Positions 1-11,200 of a stretch of DNA of 64,000 nt are shown here, piece after piece; the stretch's first letter is position 1, and each line of letters begins with the position of its first letter. The position numbers and the translations under genes are program-made. Source of the DNA: Phytophthora quininea. Taxonomy: Eukaryota > Oomycota > Peronosporomycetes > Peronosporales > Peronosporaceae. The stretch covers positions 40,158 to 104,157 of the forward strand of contig JAAVTG010000786.1 of assembly GCA_011947345.1 (NCBI GenBank), read 5' to 3'. Under the pieces are notes generated by a model that made no database searches, was not told where the DNA came from, and saw only the letters and a list, made by a program, of their open reading frames with translations.

Positions 1-345
1 GGTGGCCGTGTTGTTGGCGCGGGCAATGATGCCGTCCGCGTTCACCTTGTTCACCACCAGCACCAGCGAGACGTAGGCCACCAGCACCGTGCCGCCAACC
101 TTCACGGACTGCTGGTACGAGCACGCCATCTTGGTCTCGTCACCGAGGAACTCATAGTCTGCGGTCAGCTCGATCAGAGCGCCCTCCAGGATCGTCATCT
201 TGTCGTGATTCTTGAGAAAACCCGTACGGGTTTCAGGGCCCTTGGTGTCCAGCATGGCCACGTTCTTGATGGGGCGCTTCGCCGGGGTGGTGCGCAGGCG
301 GTTCAGGCACGCCGACATGCGGTGAGGGGTGGTGCGTCCGCCACC
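1..345 (-). pseudogene. pyruvate kinase fragment (internal N-terminal part)
   Basis: Read on the minus strand this encodes the early part of pyruvate kinase, the last glycolytic enzyme. It contains the family signature MLDTKGPETRTGF (from about 265 down to 220), followed by a segment resembling the start of the B domain and the stretch QSVKVGGTVLVAYVSLVLVV. The usual DGS in that last stretch reads YVS, and the signature has ETRTG where EIRTG is usual. Just upstream of the homologous part the frame meets a TAA, and the sequence there no longer resembles the family. The fragment runs off the left edge of the window, so its C-terminal extent is unknown. Altered core residues and a missing N-terminus point to a pseudogene; an unrecognised intron at about 375 is the alternative. 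Confidence 0.7.
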
Positions 346-1109
346 AGCGTGCTCAACTGGATTGCAGTGCCCACATTAATCTACAATACAAATTTAGTGC
401 CCTGTTGACTACCCAAAAGGCCTCGTTTCGCGTACCTTGTGGTCGCCATTGCGACGCTCACGCACATGCACACACCAGAGATCTTCGGTGCCCTCATTGA
501 GATCGTTACCCGAAAGTGGCGATGGATGCGGAATGTTGACACAATGTCGCGCAATTATACGATGTTGTACTAATGTTACTCGATTACATCCGCCGCGCTG
601 CCCCAAACGATTGCGCACCGGACGGGGACGTCCGGGGTTCGACATTCGTGTGAACTTTAGGAATAGCAAGCGTGCGTTGTGGGCAGTGTGTTGTGAGAGA
701 TATGACGTATATTGTGGGTTGCGAGAAAAGAGATAGTTACGCAGGAGCTATTTCAGTTTGGGCCAGTTTGTTTTTGATGTCTTCTTCACGGGTCGGGCGG
801 TGTTACAGTGGTTATGGCGTTGAGCTTGGTATCGGCTTGACAGCAGTTTTGTATAGTCGAAGCTTGGTGGGCGTGAAAATCATGACATCACCAGGTGTCG
901 GTAAGCGTTGGTTGCGGATGTCGACTTCACATGGGGACGCAGTGATAAGGTACTGATTCGTGATGAAGGCGTCGTCGGACTGCGCTTTTGGAATTCCTGT
1001 AGCAGCAATACCAGTGAGTGAATAGAGCATAGTCGATTTGTTAGTTGATATAGATGAGTGTTGCATACTTGTTGTCGCTGATTCAGTGGCTCTGGGGCTT
1101 GGACTTCAC
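346..1109. other. no recognised gene
   Basis: Only short frames with no family resemblance occur here. The part between about 800 and 1109 may hold further, out-of-frame exons of the minus-strand gene at 1110-1536, because a protein-like frame continues on that strand to about 812. Confidence 0.4.
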
Positions 1110-1536
1110 CTAAGTACAGTCGAAGGAAGTGTAGTCCCTTGTTTGTGTCTGGGGTGATCCATAACAATCGCGCTTTGATCGGATGCTGGCAGGCACTAGT
1201 GAATCGCTGACGTAGTGACTGCTGATGAGATCTCGAAGGTCTGTTGGAAATATTTGAGTAAGCGTCAGCTTTATGGATGTTGTTTTGCATAAGTTACCTT
1301 TGATCGTGTCGATGACTTGTTTGGGATGTTCGCTCATGGCCTTCTTTAGCTTCTTAAGCGGTGACTCGTATTGTTCTTTGTCGTGATTTGGTGCATCCTG
1401 TTAAGAAATGAAATTGGAGTGCCAGAAAGTTAATAGAGCAATGGCGGCTTCATCCGATACTTACAGGAAGTGGTGCAGCTGCTGAAGCAGACTGCGTGGA
1501 GGTGCTGGAGTCTTTGTTGTGCCGCTTTAGCGGCAT
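1110..1536 (-). CDS. small spliced gene of unknown function (hypothetical)
   Basis: I do not recognise the product. The minus strand shows a convincing exon-intron layout. An ATG at 1536 opens exon 1 (1465-1536). Intron 1 (1398-1464, 67 bp) starts GTAAGT and ends AACAG. Exon 2 (1298-1397) encodes a lysine-rich stretch with SPLKKLKKAMSEHPKQ. Intron 2 (1241-1297, 57 bp) starts GTAACT and ends CAACAG. Exon 3 (1110-1240) keeps the frame and encodes DLRDLISSHYVSDSLVPASI before a TAG. The spliced product would be about 100 residues. A second protein-like frame overlaps exon 3 (LLWITPDTNKGLHFLRLYLG) and continues towards 812, so the gene may be longer with one indel. Introns of this size are normal for oomycetes. 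Confidence 0.4.
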
Positions 1537-1904
1537 GTTTGACTTGTGCGTTGTGGTGGATATTCGTGAGTGAGCATTCGCTCGTTTTGCAGTGCGTGTG
1601 CGTCTTATCTCACGGATGAAATGACTATGGGACTCGACAGTGCGTCATCTAGGAACGAGGTTTGTTGTGGGCGGCATTCGTGAATGCGTTGTGCTTATGT
1701 TTGTATCGGCTTGCTGTGGTGTGCATTTTACCGTTGAAATGCTACGGGACTGGACGGTCCCTCATGGGTGAGCAACCATCGCAGCCTGGACGGTGAATGC
1801 ATTGTGTTTGTGTTTTTATAGGCGGTGGGACGAGCAGCATGGAGTGGAGTGGAGTGTTGTTATTGAAGCTCTCACCGTTTTTAGTTTGGTTACAGAGTTG
1901 AAGT
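1537..1904. other. no recognised gene
   Basis: No open frame with family resemblance, and no Helitron 5' terminus that I could identify, although the Helitron left end may lie in or before this stretch. Confidence 0.4.
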
Positions 1905-2860
1905 ATGCAGCGCACCGACAGCGCAGAGGAGAAGCAAGCGGAACGGCGACGTCGAAATACTGAGGCTGTGCGTCGGAACCGTGTGCGACAGACGCTTGAA
2001 AATCGACAAAGGTGCCAACATCAAAGTTGCATTCGGCAGCAAAACAAACGACAGCGTTCATCCGCAGCCGCAACTTCAGCTCGGCCGAGTCAGGTGTCTT
2101 CGAGTGTCGTTGCTGAAGATTATGGTCCAGTGCATCCCATTGCTGGCTGGATGGACAACGGCGTCCCATGACTGCGTCCTGTGTTGACCGTGACGCAGAG
2201 GAAAGTGCTTGAAGAGTTGCGTGTCGCTTTAGGTGCGTTTGGCTTGGACGAGATGGTGCGTGCTGCGTGTGATACCTGGGTGCTTAGCTCGCGTTGTCAT
2301 ATGGTGGACATCTTCGACATTGAGCAAATTGATGAGATGCGACGTCTTTTATGTTGTCGAGGCGAAAATTTTCCGTCATCGTTGGCAAGTGAGTACGATT
2401 GTTCTACTCTCATTCCCGAACTTGAGAGTATTCTGCTGTCAAAGGCTGGCGTCGACAGCGTGAGTCGAGGTCTGCGTGTATGTGATCTGTGTGGCGATAG
2501 TTTGAGCAAATCTCAAGTGCCAAAGTTTGCGATTAAGAACGGCTTCTACGTTGGCTCGCTGCCCACCCACCTGCTCGATGCGACACTACCGGAGCGTCTT
2601 ATGACTCAGTTGATCTCTGTTGTGGCGGTCACAAGGGTTATGCGTGGCGGCGCTCATCGTGCGATTCGGTCTCATTGTCTTACTTTCGATGCGACGTCAG
2701 GGCCAGCGGCGACATTGCTACCTGTGCATACGCGTGAGGTGTCGACCTATCGAGTTGTGCTGGCAGGATCGTTCACGACTATTCAGCAAGCACGAAGCCG
2801 GAAGATGCATCGTGTGCGACGGCAAGTAGTTGACGACCTCCTGCTCTATTATCGCACTCA
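1905..2860 (+). pseudogene. Helitron protein N-terminal part, DUF6570-like
   Basis: An ATG at 1905 opens a basic, Arg-rich leader (EEKQAERRRRNTEAVRRNR), common at the start of Helitron proteins. One in-frame TGA at 2169 separates it from the next 230 residues. These carry a CDLCGDSL zinc-type pair, PKFAIKNGFYVGSLP and AHRAIRSHCLTFDATSGP, the pattern of the DUF6570 region that precedes the Rep domain in many Helitron proteins. Similarity fades after LLYYRTQ at about 2860, where the LINE-like sequence begins in the same open frame. The single TGA could be a sequencing error, but the missing Rep domain makes the element non-autonomous in any case. Confidence 0.6.
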
Positions 2861-5215
2861 GATAATCGTTTTTGCACGCTACCTGTCAAGACGAACCCTA
2901 ACCCCTCTTCTGCGAAGAACAATGTCGTCGATGGCGGATCACCTGCTCTCGCAGCAGTACTCGCGCCTCGGTAAGCCGGACGCCTCGCTGCTATCGGAAC
3001 CGCAACTGTCGGATAAAGATGCAGCACAATTCGTAGAAGCGTACGAGCGCAATGACTCTTCGGAATCAGACTATCTAGCGCTGGTAACGGAGACGCGCCC
3101 ATTTACGCCGCCGCCAACGACTCACTCGGTGATCATTGACAGCGGAACCTACTGCTCGACTGTGGCGATGCCCATCGTCTTCAAGTCGTTTATTCAAGAC
3201 CATGCCAACCCTGTTGTGAAAGAAACGCTGTCTCGACATGAAGTGGTTCTGGTGGAGAAAATATCCTTTGGAGTCCTCGTCCACGTCAGGTCGAGTGAGG
3301 CTGAACGAGCTTGTCCGCCAAGAGGTTATGCTTCTCGGCAGCTATTTAAGATCAAGCGTCGATCCCCATTGGTGAACAAGTTCTATCTGGACAGTTTTGG
3401 AATCAGGTCGACGGAAATGGCCAACGCATTGTTCATGAGCTTCGCGGCTCTTGGAGCAAGGCCTTTGTTCCTGACGCCGAGAGATGTCAATCTGGACGCT
3501 CAAGTAACGACGCCTACTTGGCGTTTCTACTTTGGCCAAGAACAACCCCGCCATGCTTAGTTGTGAGCGGTTTTGTGATGAATCAGTTGGCCTATGGGAG
3601 AAAGTTTTACCTAGCGCGCGGAAGACGCTCGCTAGCGCCTCCCCAACGTGCAAGTGGATTCAAACAATCCCCGTATGCCGTTAAACTGCCCGTTGCACCT
3701 GTCCAGCACCTTGCTACAGCTCATGCGAGTAAAGCAGCAAAAGCTGGTGAAAAGAGAGCTTCTCTCCCACCGTGAATTGAAGGTGGCGTCAACTCCTCCG
3801 GCCCACCCGAAGAAGTCTTCCAAGCTCCAAGGTACCTTGAACCGGGAGAAAACCTTGTGTGAAGATGAGGCCACGTTTGCCACGCCGGGGATGCCGCGTC
3901 CTACTTGCCGTCAAAACCCAGAAGTTGATGAGTCGGAGAGGATGCAGATGGACACAGAAATGGCGTCGGTATCCTGTGCCTCCAGCGCCTCTAGCGAGGA
4001 CGATGTTGATATGGCCCGTCAGCTCGAGTCAGGCTTCAAACGAAATGAGCGCTCGTTCGCGGATAAAAATCCCTTTGTCGCTTTGGAAACTCTGGATTAT
4101 GAATTTGAGGGCTTTGAACCAGACGTCCCGCAGGAAATGACACCCGGAATACTTATCGTGCCGAAGTTGACTGCCACCAAAGCTGCACCAGAACCACTAC
4201 CAACTAAAAGACGCACTGCCAATCTGGAAAAACCGGTCAAGCCGACACTGGTGCCAGAAGAAACAATCCTAGTCTCCGCTGAAGAGACCTCCCTCGAGTC
4301 TCGAAGTGATCGCGTTGTCCAGAACATGCAGCATTTTGACCAAGTTCAAGAGTTAATGAAGACCTCCAAGAACATGGACAAGGTGCGTGAGTCGATGCGA
4401 ACCTTCCCGACGGCGTGGTCCACGGTGGTTTGTAGTGATCTTGCTCAAGATGAACAGAATTTCAAGGAAATCACTGACATCCACCTGTTAAACCGCATCC
4501 TTGCTGCTAATATGGGAGCAAACAAGGCTATGTCCTCCCATCAACGCGCGGTGGCGTCCTAATTACCGCTAGGAAAGACTCGCCAAAGTTACATGCAATT
4601 CCTTGGGACCGCAGTGGCTGGCAAACCGGCTCATGTGAAGGACCAGGGGAAATACTGCGATTACTCAGCAGTTTCGAACTGCTTCTCATGAGCACTTGTC
4701 CGTTTGTCTTTGGATCTCAGGAATGGTTGAAATATCTGGCTGGGCAATCTGACCCTGTTATCCCAAACACGGAAGGACAATTCCTTTCGGATGCAATGAT
4801 CCTTCTCTTATTAAGATCGCGACTTGGGCACCTTTTGATGATCAAGCTTTGCGAGCTGGTGCCCACAAGTGTTATTCTGGCGAGCATTCAAGCATTGGGT
4901 GCCAACGATTTGTCGCCAAACGACCTGCCTATGGTCTCGTTGGAGTACCTATCGCCCGAGATGAGGGCGGACACTGAAAACTAGGATGACAGAACCGCCA
5001 GACATCGGACAATCCTGTAAAATATTGACATGGAATGTGCATGAAGTGAAAGATGGCGGACAAAATATCATCTCACCACACCTCAAGCACTACTACTTTT
5101 CCTGTATACAAGAAACTACATTCAAAGACCAACATCAAGCCAAGCGATTCAGCTATCTGGTGAACCAACATTTTAGCGGTCGAGTATATATGTCTGACAA
5201 GAACGGGGCTGCAAA
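2861..5215 (+). pseudogene. LINE-like segment: ORF1-type protein and start of an EEP endonuclease
   Basis: The C-terminal half of the frame ending at 3560, a frame continuing past it, and the 304-residue frame at 3648-4562 resemble ORF1-type proteins of oomycete non-LTR retrotransposons: PLVNKFYLDSFGI, a 'SFAALGARPLFLTP' strand, then a low-complexity acidic and Lys/Pro-rich tail. A 97-residue frame at 4688-4984 has no match I can name. At 4986 a new frame begins with KILTWNVHEV and, 25 residues on, CIQETTFKD. These are the first two metal-binding motifs (Asn and Glu) of the exonuclease-endonuclease-phosphatase family used by LINEs. The rest of that domain and the reverse transcriptase are absent; the frame passes into Helitron sequence at about 5215. 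The identification rests on motifs only. Confidence 0.4.
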
Positions 5216-7523
5216 AACGACTGAAGCGTATCAACTTTGGGAACCCACGAGATCGAGCTTCGTTTGTCAGGTCATGGCCAACATGGATGATTTTTACTGC
5301 GTCGAGAAGCAAGCAAAAGAGGTTGCGGTGGCCAGTGCAGATGACGATTTCGTCAATGCACCCGGTGGAGAGGATGACATCACCGGCACGCGTGATGAAG
5401 TGGACACCATGGGTGATGGCGTCGGCACTCGTGCGGCAGTCGAAGAAGGTCCGCCGGATGATCAACTATGCTTGCTATCCGACGACGGTATGATTGAAAA
5501 CGAGCTCCCGATATTTTGCACATCCACTCGAGGCAACGATACTGCCGTCTCGGACACGTTTCGCCCATTGCTCACGTCAGTTGATGAGTCAGCGGCGAGC
5601 ACGTTTGTCTCTTTAAGGCAGTCGACCTAAACAGCAGCTGTCACAGACTTCACGGTCGACGAGCTTAACCAGTGGCTTGAGCGGTCGTCGACCGATGAAT
5701 CGCCACCTTCCGAGCCCTGCTATAGCGAAAACCCGACCGAAGTGATTCAGCTGCTCTCGGATGCGCTCGATGCTGCGGTCGCAACATGGGCGCCAAGCGA
5801 TCGGCAGCAACTCCGCCCAACCGTTGCGAACTATGCATCGATCACCGACGTCTCAAGAGCATTCACGCTTAATCGACGCCAGCACGCTGCCTTCGTAATC
5901 ATTGCGACTGCCCTATTAGGGCGGTTTCTGCAGCAGGAGCAAGCAGGACTCGATCAAGCCAGTGGCTGCGATGACAACCGCGACTTTGAAGCACAACTCC
6001 TCGATGATCAACTGCTCATGTTTCTCGGAGGTGCTGGCGGCACCGGGAAGAGCCGCGTCATCGACGCAGTCAGCGTGTTCTGCGCGAGTTGGCAACGCGA
6101 GAGCTCGCTCGTAAAGACTGCTCTGACAGGAAAGGCTGCCACGCTAATCGACGCGCGCACACTTGCAAGCTTCCTTATGAGCATCGAGCACGCAATCCAA
6201 GACAAGACTTTCGCTCCGCTCGACGCACTCATCATTGACGAGGTCTCGACGATGACCAAGCTCGACTGGCTGAAGCTTGATAAGCTGCTGCGACGATACA
6301 AGCAAATGCCCGGCGTGCCGTTCGGCGACGTGCTCATCGTGCTTGTCGGCGACTTCCTGCAGATGCCGCCGGTCGGTAGCGATGCTATTTTTGTGGACCC
6401 CACGTGCAAGTCGCACCCAACCACAGCGAACATCGAGGGCTTCGAACTCTGGCGACGATTCAAGGTCATCATCATACTCGAAGAGTCGATTCGGCTCCGC
6501 AGCGACCCCCGAGTGGGGCGACGGATGCTCGAAGGCGCGGATTGGCGAGTGGACGGATGAGTTCGTCGCCATTATCAACAGCCGCGTCGTGCAGCCTCCT
6601 GAGGCCGAGACCGATGCCGAGCTCGCTCTGAAAGCCGGCGTACTTGTGACTCCCGAGAATGCAAAGCGCCTTGCCATCAACAACGCGTTTGTCACGTAGA
6701 CGGCGACGCAGCTACCGTCCCAAGCGTTTCCGATACGCGTGGTTGCCAACTTTAAGGGTGCGCTGAATGCGCTCAGCCGCAGCGATGTTGCAATGTGCTC
6801 GGCTTGCCCGACAATCGCTTTGGGCGCATGGCTCCATACTTGGACTTGATCGCGGGTATGCCGGTCCAGGTCACGCAGAACGTCGGCACAGCGAAAGGCG
6901 CCGCGAACGGCACACTTGGCACGCTCGAGAGCGTGCATTTCCAGCGCGAGCCACCGACGACGTTCCGGCTCGTGCGAGATGGTGCGACCAGTATGGTCGT
7001 GCAGCTGCCTAGCCAGCCTCCTGACTACGCACTGCTGCGTCTCCCTCGACCACGCGCCATGCCGATCCGCCCCGGTATGGATTCCGAGCTCTTTCCCGTG
7101 CTCTTCGCAACGGATCCGTACAAGAAGTCGAATATATCGCTTCCGCTGGCGCCTGACAGTCAGCGCCGCTACCTCGAAGTCAAACTCCAGCAATTTTCAT
7201 TCGTGTGCGCCGTTGGCTCTACAGTCTACAAGGTGCAGGGTGAAACGCTGCAATCCATGGTCGTAGTCCACTGGATGTCAACCAACAATCTCGTCAACAA
7301 GCCCCAGCAAAGTTGCTTGGTCGTGTCGCGGGTCACTAGCCGAAATGCGTTCTACTCGCTGACACCTTTCACCCCCAAACTCGCGAAGTGGTCGAAACCA
7401 CCAGCAAATGCACTAGCTGAAGAGAAGCGACTCAATGAACTCAGCGCGCTTACAATGGCTGCTTTGCCATGTTTCGCCAGCATCAGTGAAAGCACGATCA
7501 ACAGCAGCAGCACGATCGAGTAA
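5216..7523 (+). pseudogene. Helitron PIF1-family helicase, broken
   Basis: From 5631 the frame reads through an acidic linker into a PIF1/RecD-type superfamily 1B helicase. The Walker A motif is GGAGGTGKSRVI (about 6029-6064), followed by a TALTGKAA motif, Walker B LIIDEVSTM (about 6232) and a VGDFLQMPPV motif III (about 6349). The C-terminal part, from 6795, includes LDLIAGMPVQVTQN and a VYKVQGETL motif near 7229 of the UvrD_C type. Breaks are an in-frame TAA at 5628, a frame change near 6535, a TAG at 6697 and a return to the first frame near 6790. In a Helitron this helicase unwinds donor DNA during rolling-circle transposition. With three separate lesions this copy is not functional. Confidence 0.75.
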
Positions 7524-8186
7524 TGACGGCAACGCTCCGCTACCCCATCGGCGCTGACGCGTCGTCGCAGCTGTAAACCGAGTGTTGTAGTAGTAGCTAA
7601 GCTCACCAACCAATTCCATCAAAATGCGCCAAAGTAGCTCAGCTGTGTCTTGGTGATCGAGAAGCGGCTGACCGGCTCTGACCACGACGAGGTCCACGCA
7701 TCGCTGGAGGCTGACTCGCTCGTGGAGTAGCGAACCTCCCACACCGGCGTCCTGACAAACCACCATCACTCTGATACGAACCACGAGGAGTGCCTCCGGT
7801 TGCGCGACGGGTGCTTGAACGTTTCTTGAAGGTCGTTCGATGACGTGACAAAGCTCCGGGGCGGCACCAACGAACGTTCTACGAACTTCGTACTGCGAAT
7901 ATGAGAGCAATTCATGATCTGGCGTAAGCTGGTTCCTTCAGGGCCGTGGCCAAGATGCTGTGAAAAAATATTCGACAATTCGTCACCATCGGCATGGTAG
8001 AAGCCACGGAGATCCACAGTGCATTTTCATCCAGTAAATTCTGCGTTTCTTAATTATACACATGTATAACTCTGGGTGCTTGATGACCCTAAAGTTGGAT
8101 CCACTTTGCCCTGATGCTTTTTGAGACCCGCAACAATCTAAAGTATGTGCAAACTTAAAGGTGTTTTCGACTATTTAACGGGTGCC
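7524..8186. other. no recognised gene
   Basis: Contains the unidentified 3' side of the Helitron and the left flank of the piggyBac insertion. Minus-strand frames of up to 165 codons exist but show no family resemblance. Confidence 0.4.
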
Positions 8187-8205
8187 TTAACCCCTTGCCT
8201 GGACC
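8187..8205 (+). repeat. piggyBac left terminal inverted repeat with TTAA
   Basis: TTAA followed by CCCCTTGCCTGGACC. It pairs with the inverted right end through TTAACCCCTT and, more loosely, a shared GACC. Confidence 0.7.
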
Positions 8206-11200
8206 TTACACGTTAACAGCGTTTTCTTAACGTGGACCATACACGTTAAGAGAGACTACACTAGTTTTTGTATGGGGTGTTACAAATTTCAAGTCAACGA
8301 GGGGTAGGCAGCGAACCCACTCCCTCCCACTACTCGCATAGATGATGCCATTGGAAAGACCCGTTGTGCTAGCGATCGTCCAACACCTGCTTTTCTCGTT
8401 ACCGATTAGACAGGGTGAAACGGTCGCCACTCATTCCCTCACTTTCAGATTCTCTCTCGGACACAGACGCCCCGCTGCCCCGTAAAATGGCGTTTCGCGC
8501 ACGCTGGCGCGAACTGCGGAAAGCTGGGTGGGCCGCCAAGCGACCAACGGGGTTGTCTGTCGACTTCACTTATGTGGAGCCAGGGAAGACGAGGAAGGAC
8601 GTCCGTAGGAAAGATTATTTCGTCGAAGAAGAAATGATGGAGTACCTGGATCAGATCGACCTCGGTAAGGCTGGTTACTAAACACAAGCGCCCAAATCAC
8701 AGTTCTAGCGTCCTGTGCGATGTAGCGGAGGCTGAAGCTGAAGAGAGCGCGAACAAGACGCCCATTGACTCGTCTCCCGCAGCAGCGGAAGGTATCGGCG
8801 ATACACGTGAATGTACCTCCCACACCCAAGTCAACAGTTCCTGCCAGTCGACACCTGCGGAACAAGCTGTCACAGAGCAGCCCGATGTGGAAGCAGACAT
8901 TCAAGCTTTTCCCGATGCAGCTCATGCTAATAATCGCCGCGTTGGCATCTCGGGTGCGTACGTGTATGGTACAAGATAAACTGGTTCTCATATCATCTAT
9001 CCTGTATGTTATCTTGGCTCAGACACTCCCGTCGGTTGTCGAAGTCTTGACACGGCATTTGACGACGTGGATGGAGTCAGCGTCGCAACAGAAACTTCTG
9101 TTCCTGCTGAGAACGCCCCGGCGAACGAGGTATCTGGTGGCAACGTTGCTGGCGATGGCAACACTTGCCATGGTTAGTGTAACATGTACATGCATGTTAT
9201 TCCGTGTTGCTAACTTGTATCTTCTGTTTGTACTACTATATACGATGTCAATCATATAGACGCTGTTGATGACCGTAAGAAGTTTGCGTCGTTCGACTCC
9301 GATGCGGAAACGACGATGGAGATGATGACACAGAGTCCGTTGACGGTTTGGACGCTGAAAACGTACAGCTGCCCGTTCCTCCTGAGCGAAGGTTTGATGC
9401 TGACTTCGTCGCTGCAGTTAGCGGGATGGCCAACATCGAGTCGGGCACTGTATCGGATGTCTTCCTGAAGGAGCTAGCCGCCGACGGTTGGTCGAGCAAA
9501 GAGACGTACGAACCCCACGACTACCTCACGGAGCCGTATCAGCCGCGCCCGGCTGGTTCGATGCAAGAGGACTACCCTGACTTGTATGCGGGTGAATCGG
9601 GACCAACTGCCAAGGCTGGACAAGCTGCTGCGACTCCAGCGGGAGCTTTCTTTATTTCTTACAACCTGGACTCTGGGAACGTATCGCTGCTGAATCAAAT
9701 GATTACTTTGAAGATAAAGTTGACGAGCGTGATCAAGGGCAGCATGCAAATCAAATTGCACGGAAGCAGAGGCATCCCGAGTTCGTCATCAAGTCACGTC
9801 CGCAGATTTGAGAATATCTGCAAAAGGAGAAGGTCATAACGGCTAGGGAGCTGTGCGTGTTCATCGGGTTGTTGATCGCTCGATCAATAGCCCCCAACAA
9901 GGAGAAACTAGCAAACCATTGGCGAACGACGGACGATGGAGCAATTCCTCGCGGTTGCTTTGGGCAATTCATGACCCGCGACCGCTTCATGCACGTGTCC
10001 AGGAATCTACATTTCAGCTCCAACAGCGATGGACGAGCCCAAACCGATCGTGCTTGGAAGTTGAGACCGGTGGTCGACGCACTGCAACGTCGCTTTGCTG
10101 CTGAGTTTATCGCTCCACCCATAATGGCTTTTGATGAAGCTGTACTTTCGTCTCGATCGACGTTCAACAGAATGAGAGTTAACCTGAAAGACAAGCCCCA
10201 TAAACGGGGTACAAAACCTTTCATCCTGTGCTGCTCCAAGTCGGCGTACTACATCCGGTAAGCTGTGAGCGTGTCTTAGGATGCGCTCCATTTTTTTTTT
10301 TGGCTTCAAAGTTCTCTTATCCCGTAAGGTCCAAACTAATGTGAGATCTATCTTGTATAATACAGTTTTGAAGTGTATTGCGGCAAGAAGGAGAGAGGAG
10401 GCGTATCCAGCTCCACAGATGACAAGACAGGTCCAGCGGCGGTTGTCCGCAATATCAAAAAGGTGTTTGGTGCTTCTTCAACATCGAATGGCAAGATGCG
10501 GCTCTTCGTCATGGACAATTACTACTCTTCAGCGCCGTTATACATGGAGTTGCTCACAATGGGCTTCTATGCGATTGGTACTGTGCGATCCGATCGTCTT
10601 GGCCTCTCCTCGGAGCTCTTCCCGAAGAAGAAGAAGGGCGACAAAAGGCTCCGCCCAAGACTCCGAAGAGTCGACCCAAAAATATCGAGCGAGGTACATT
10701 CATCTCATCTAATGCGTTGCAGATCCCCAACCTGCGAGTTCTGCGCTGGTGGGATACACGGGCTGTGCACGTGCTGAGTACTGGTGGAAGCCTGGTGAAG
10801 GATCGAATTCTGCGTCGCGATAAAATGACAGGAGAACAACAAGAGGTGGCGTGCCCTCGTGTTGTGAAAGACTACCAGACTTACATGGGCGGAGTGGACG
10901 TACACGATCAGCTGCGTCTACAACGGCAAGTGCTTCTAACCTATACATACACGCTATTTCTGGTGCTAATCATGTATTGTGCTTGCTGCAGGTACTCACT
11001 GCAACTCTGCATCAAGTACAAGAAATACTACAAGTCTCTCTTTCTCGGTCTCATCGATCTAGCGATCATCAATGCGTACATTGTCTTCAATGCTGTTCGC
11101 GCTGCCAAGAACCTTTCTAAAATACACCACGTCAAGTTTTTGAAGCTGCTGCATTTTGGGCTGTGCCAACTCCGCGAAGAAGACTGGGATACACTGCGCG

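Larger units (their letters stand above)
1905..7523 (+). mobile_element. degraded Helitron with an internal LINE-like segment
   Basis: Two separated parts match a Helitron protein: an N-terminal part with a DUF6570-type region (1905 to about 2860) and a C-terminal PIF1-family helicase (about 5216-7523). Between them lies sequence more like the 5' half of a LINE (ORF1-like protein, then the start of an EEP endonuclease). The HUH Rep endonuclease expected between the two Helitron parts is not visible. Several stops and frameshifts interrupt the frames (TGA at 2169, TAG at 3558, TAA at 5628, TAG at 6697, frame changes near 6535 and 6790). I could not find the terminal TC or CTAG-plus-hairpin ends, so the limits given are those of the coding remnants. 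Confidence 0.65.

Noticed and set aside
6144..7193. 349-codon minus-strand frame over the Helitron helicase
   Set aside because: It lies antisense to recognisable helicase motifs and its peptide is Arg/Ala-rich shadow sequence.
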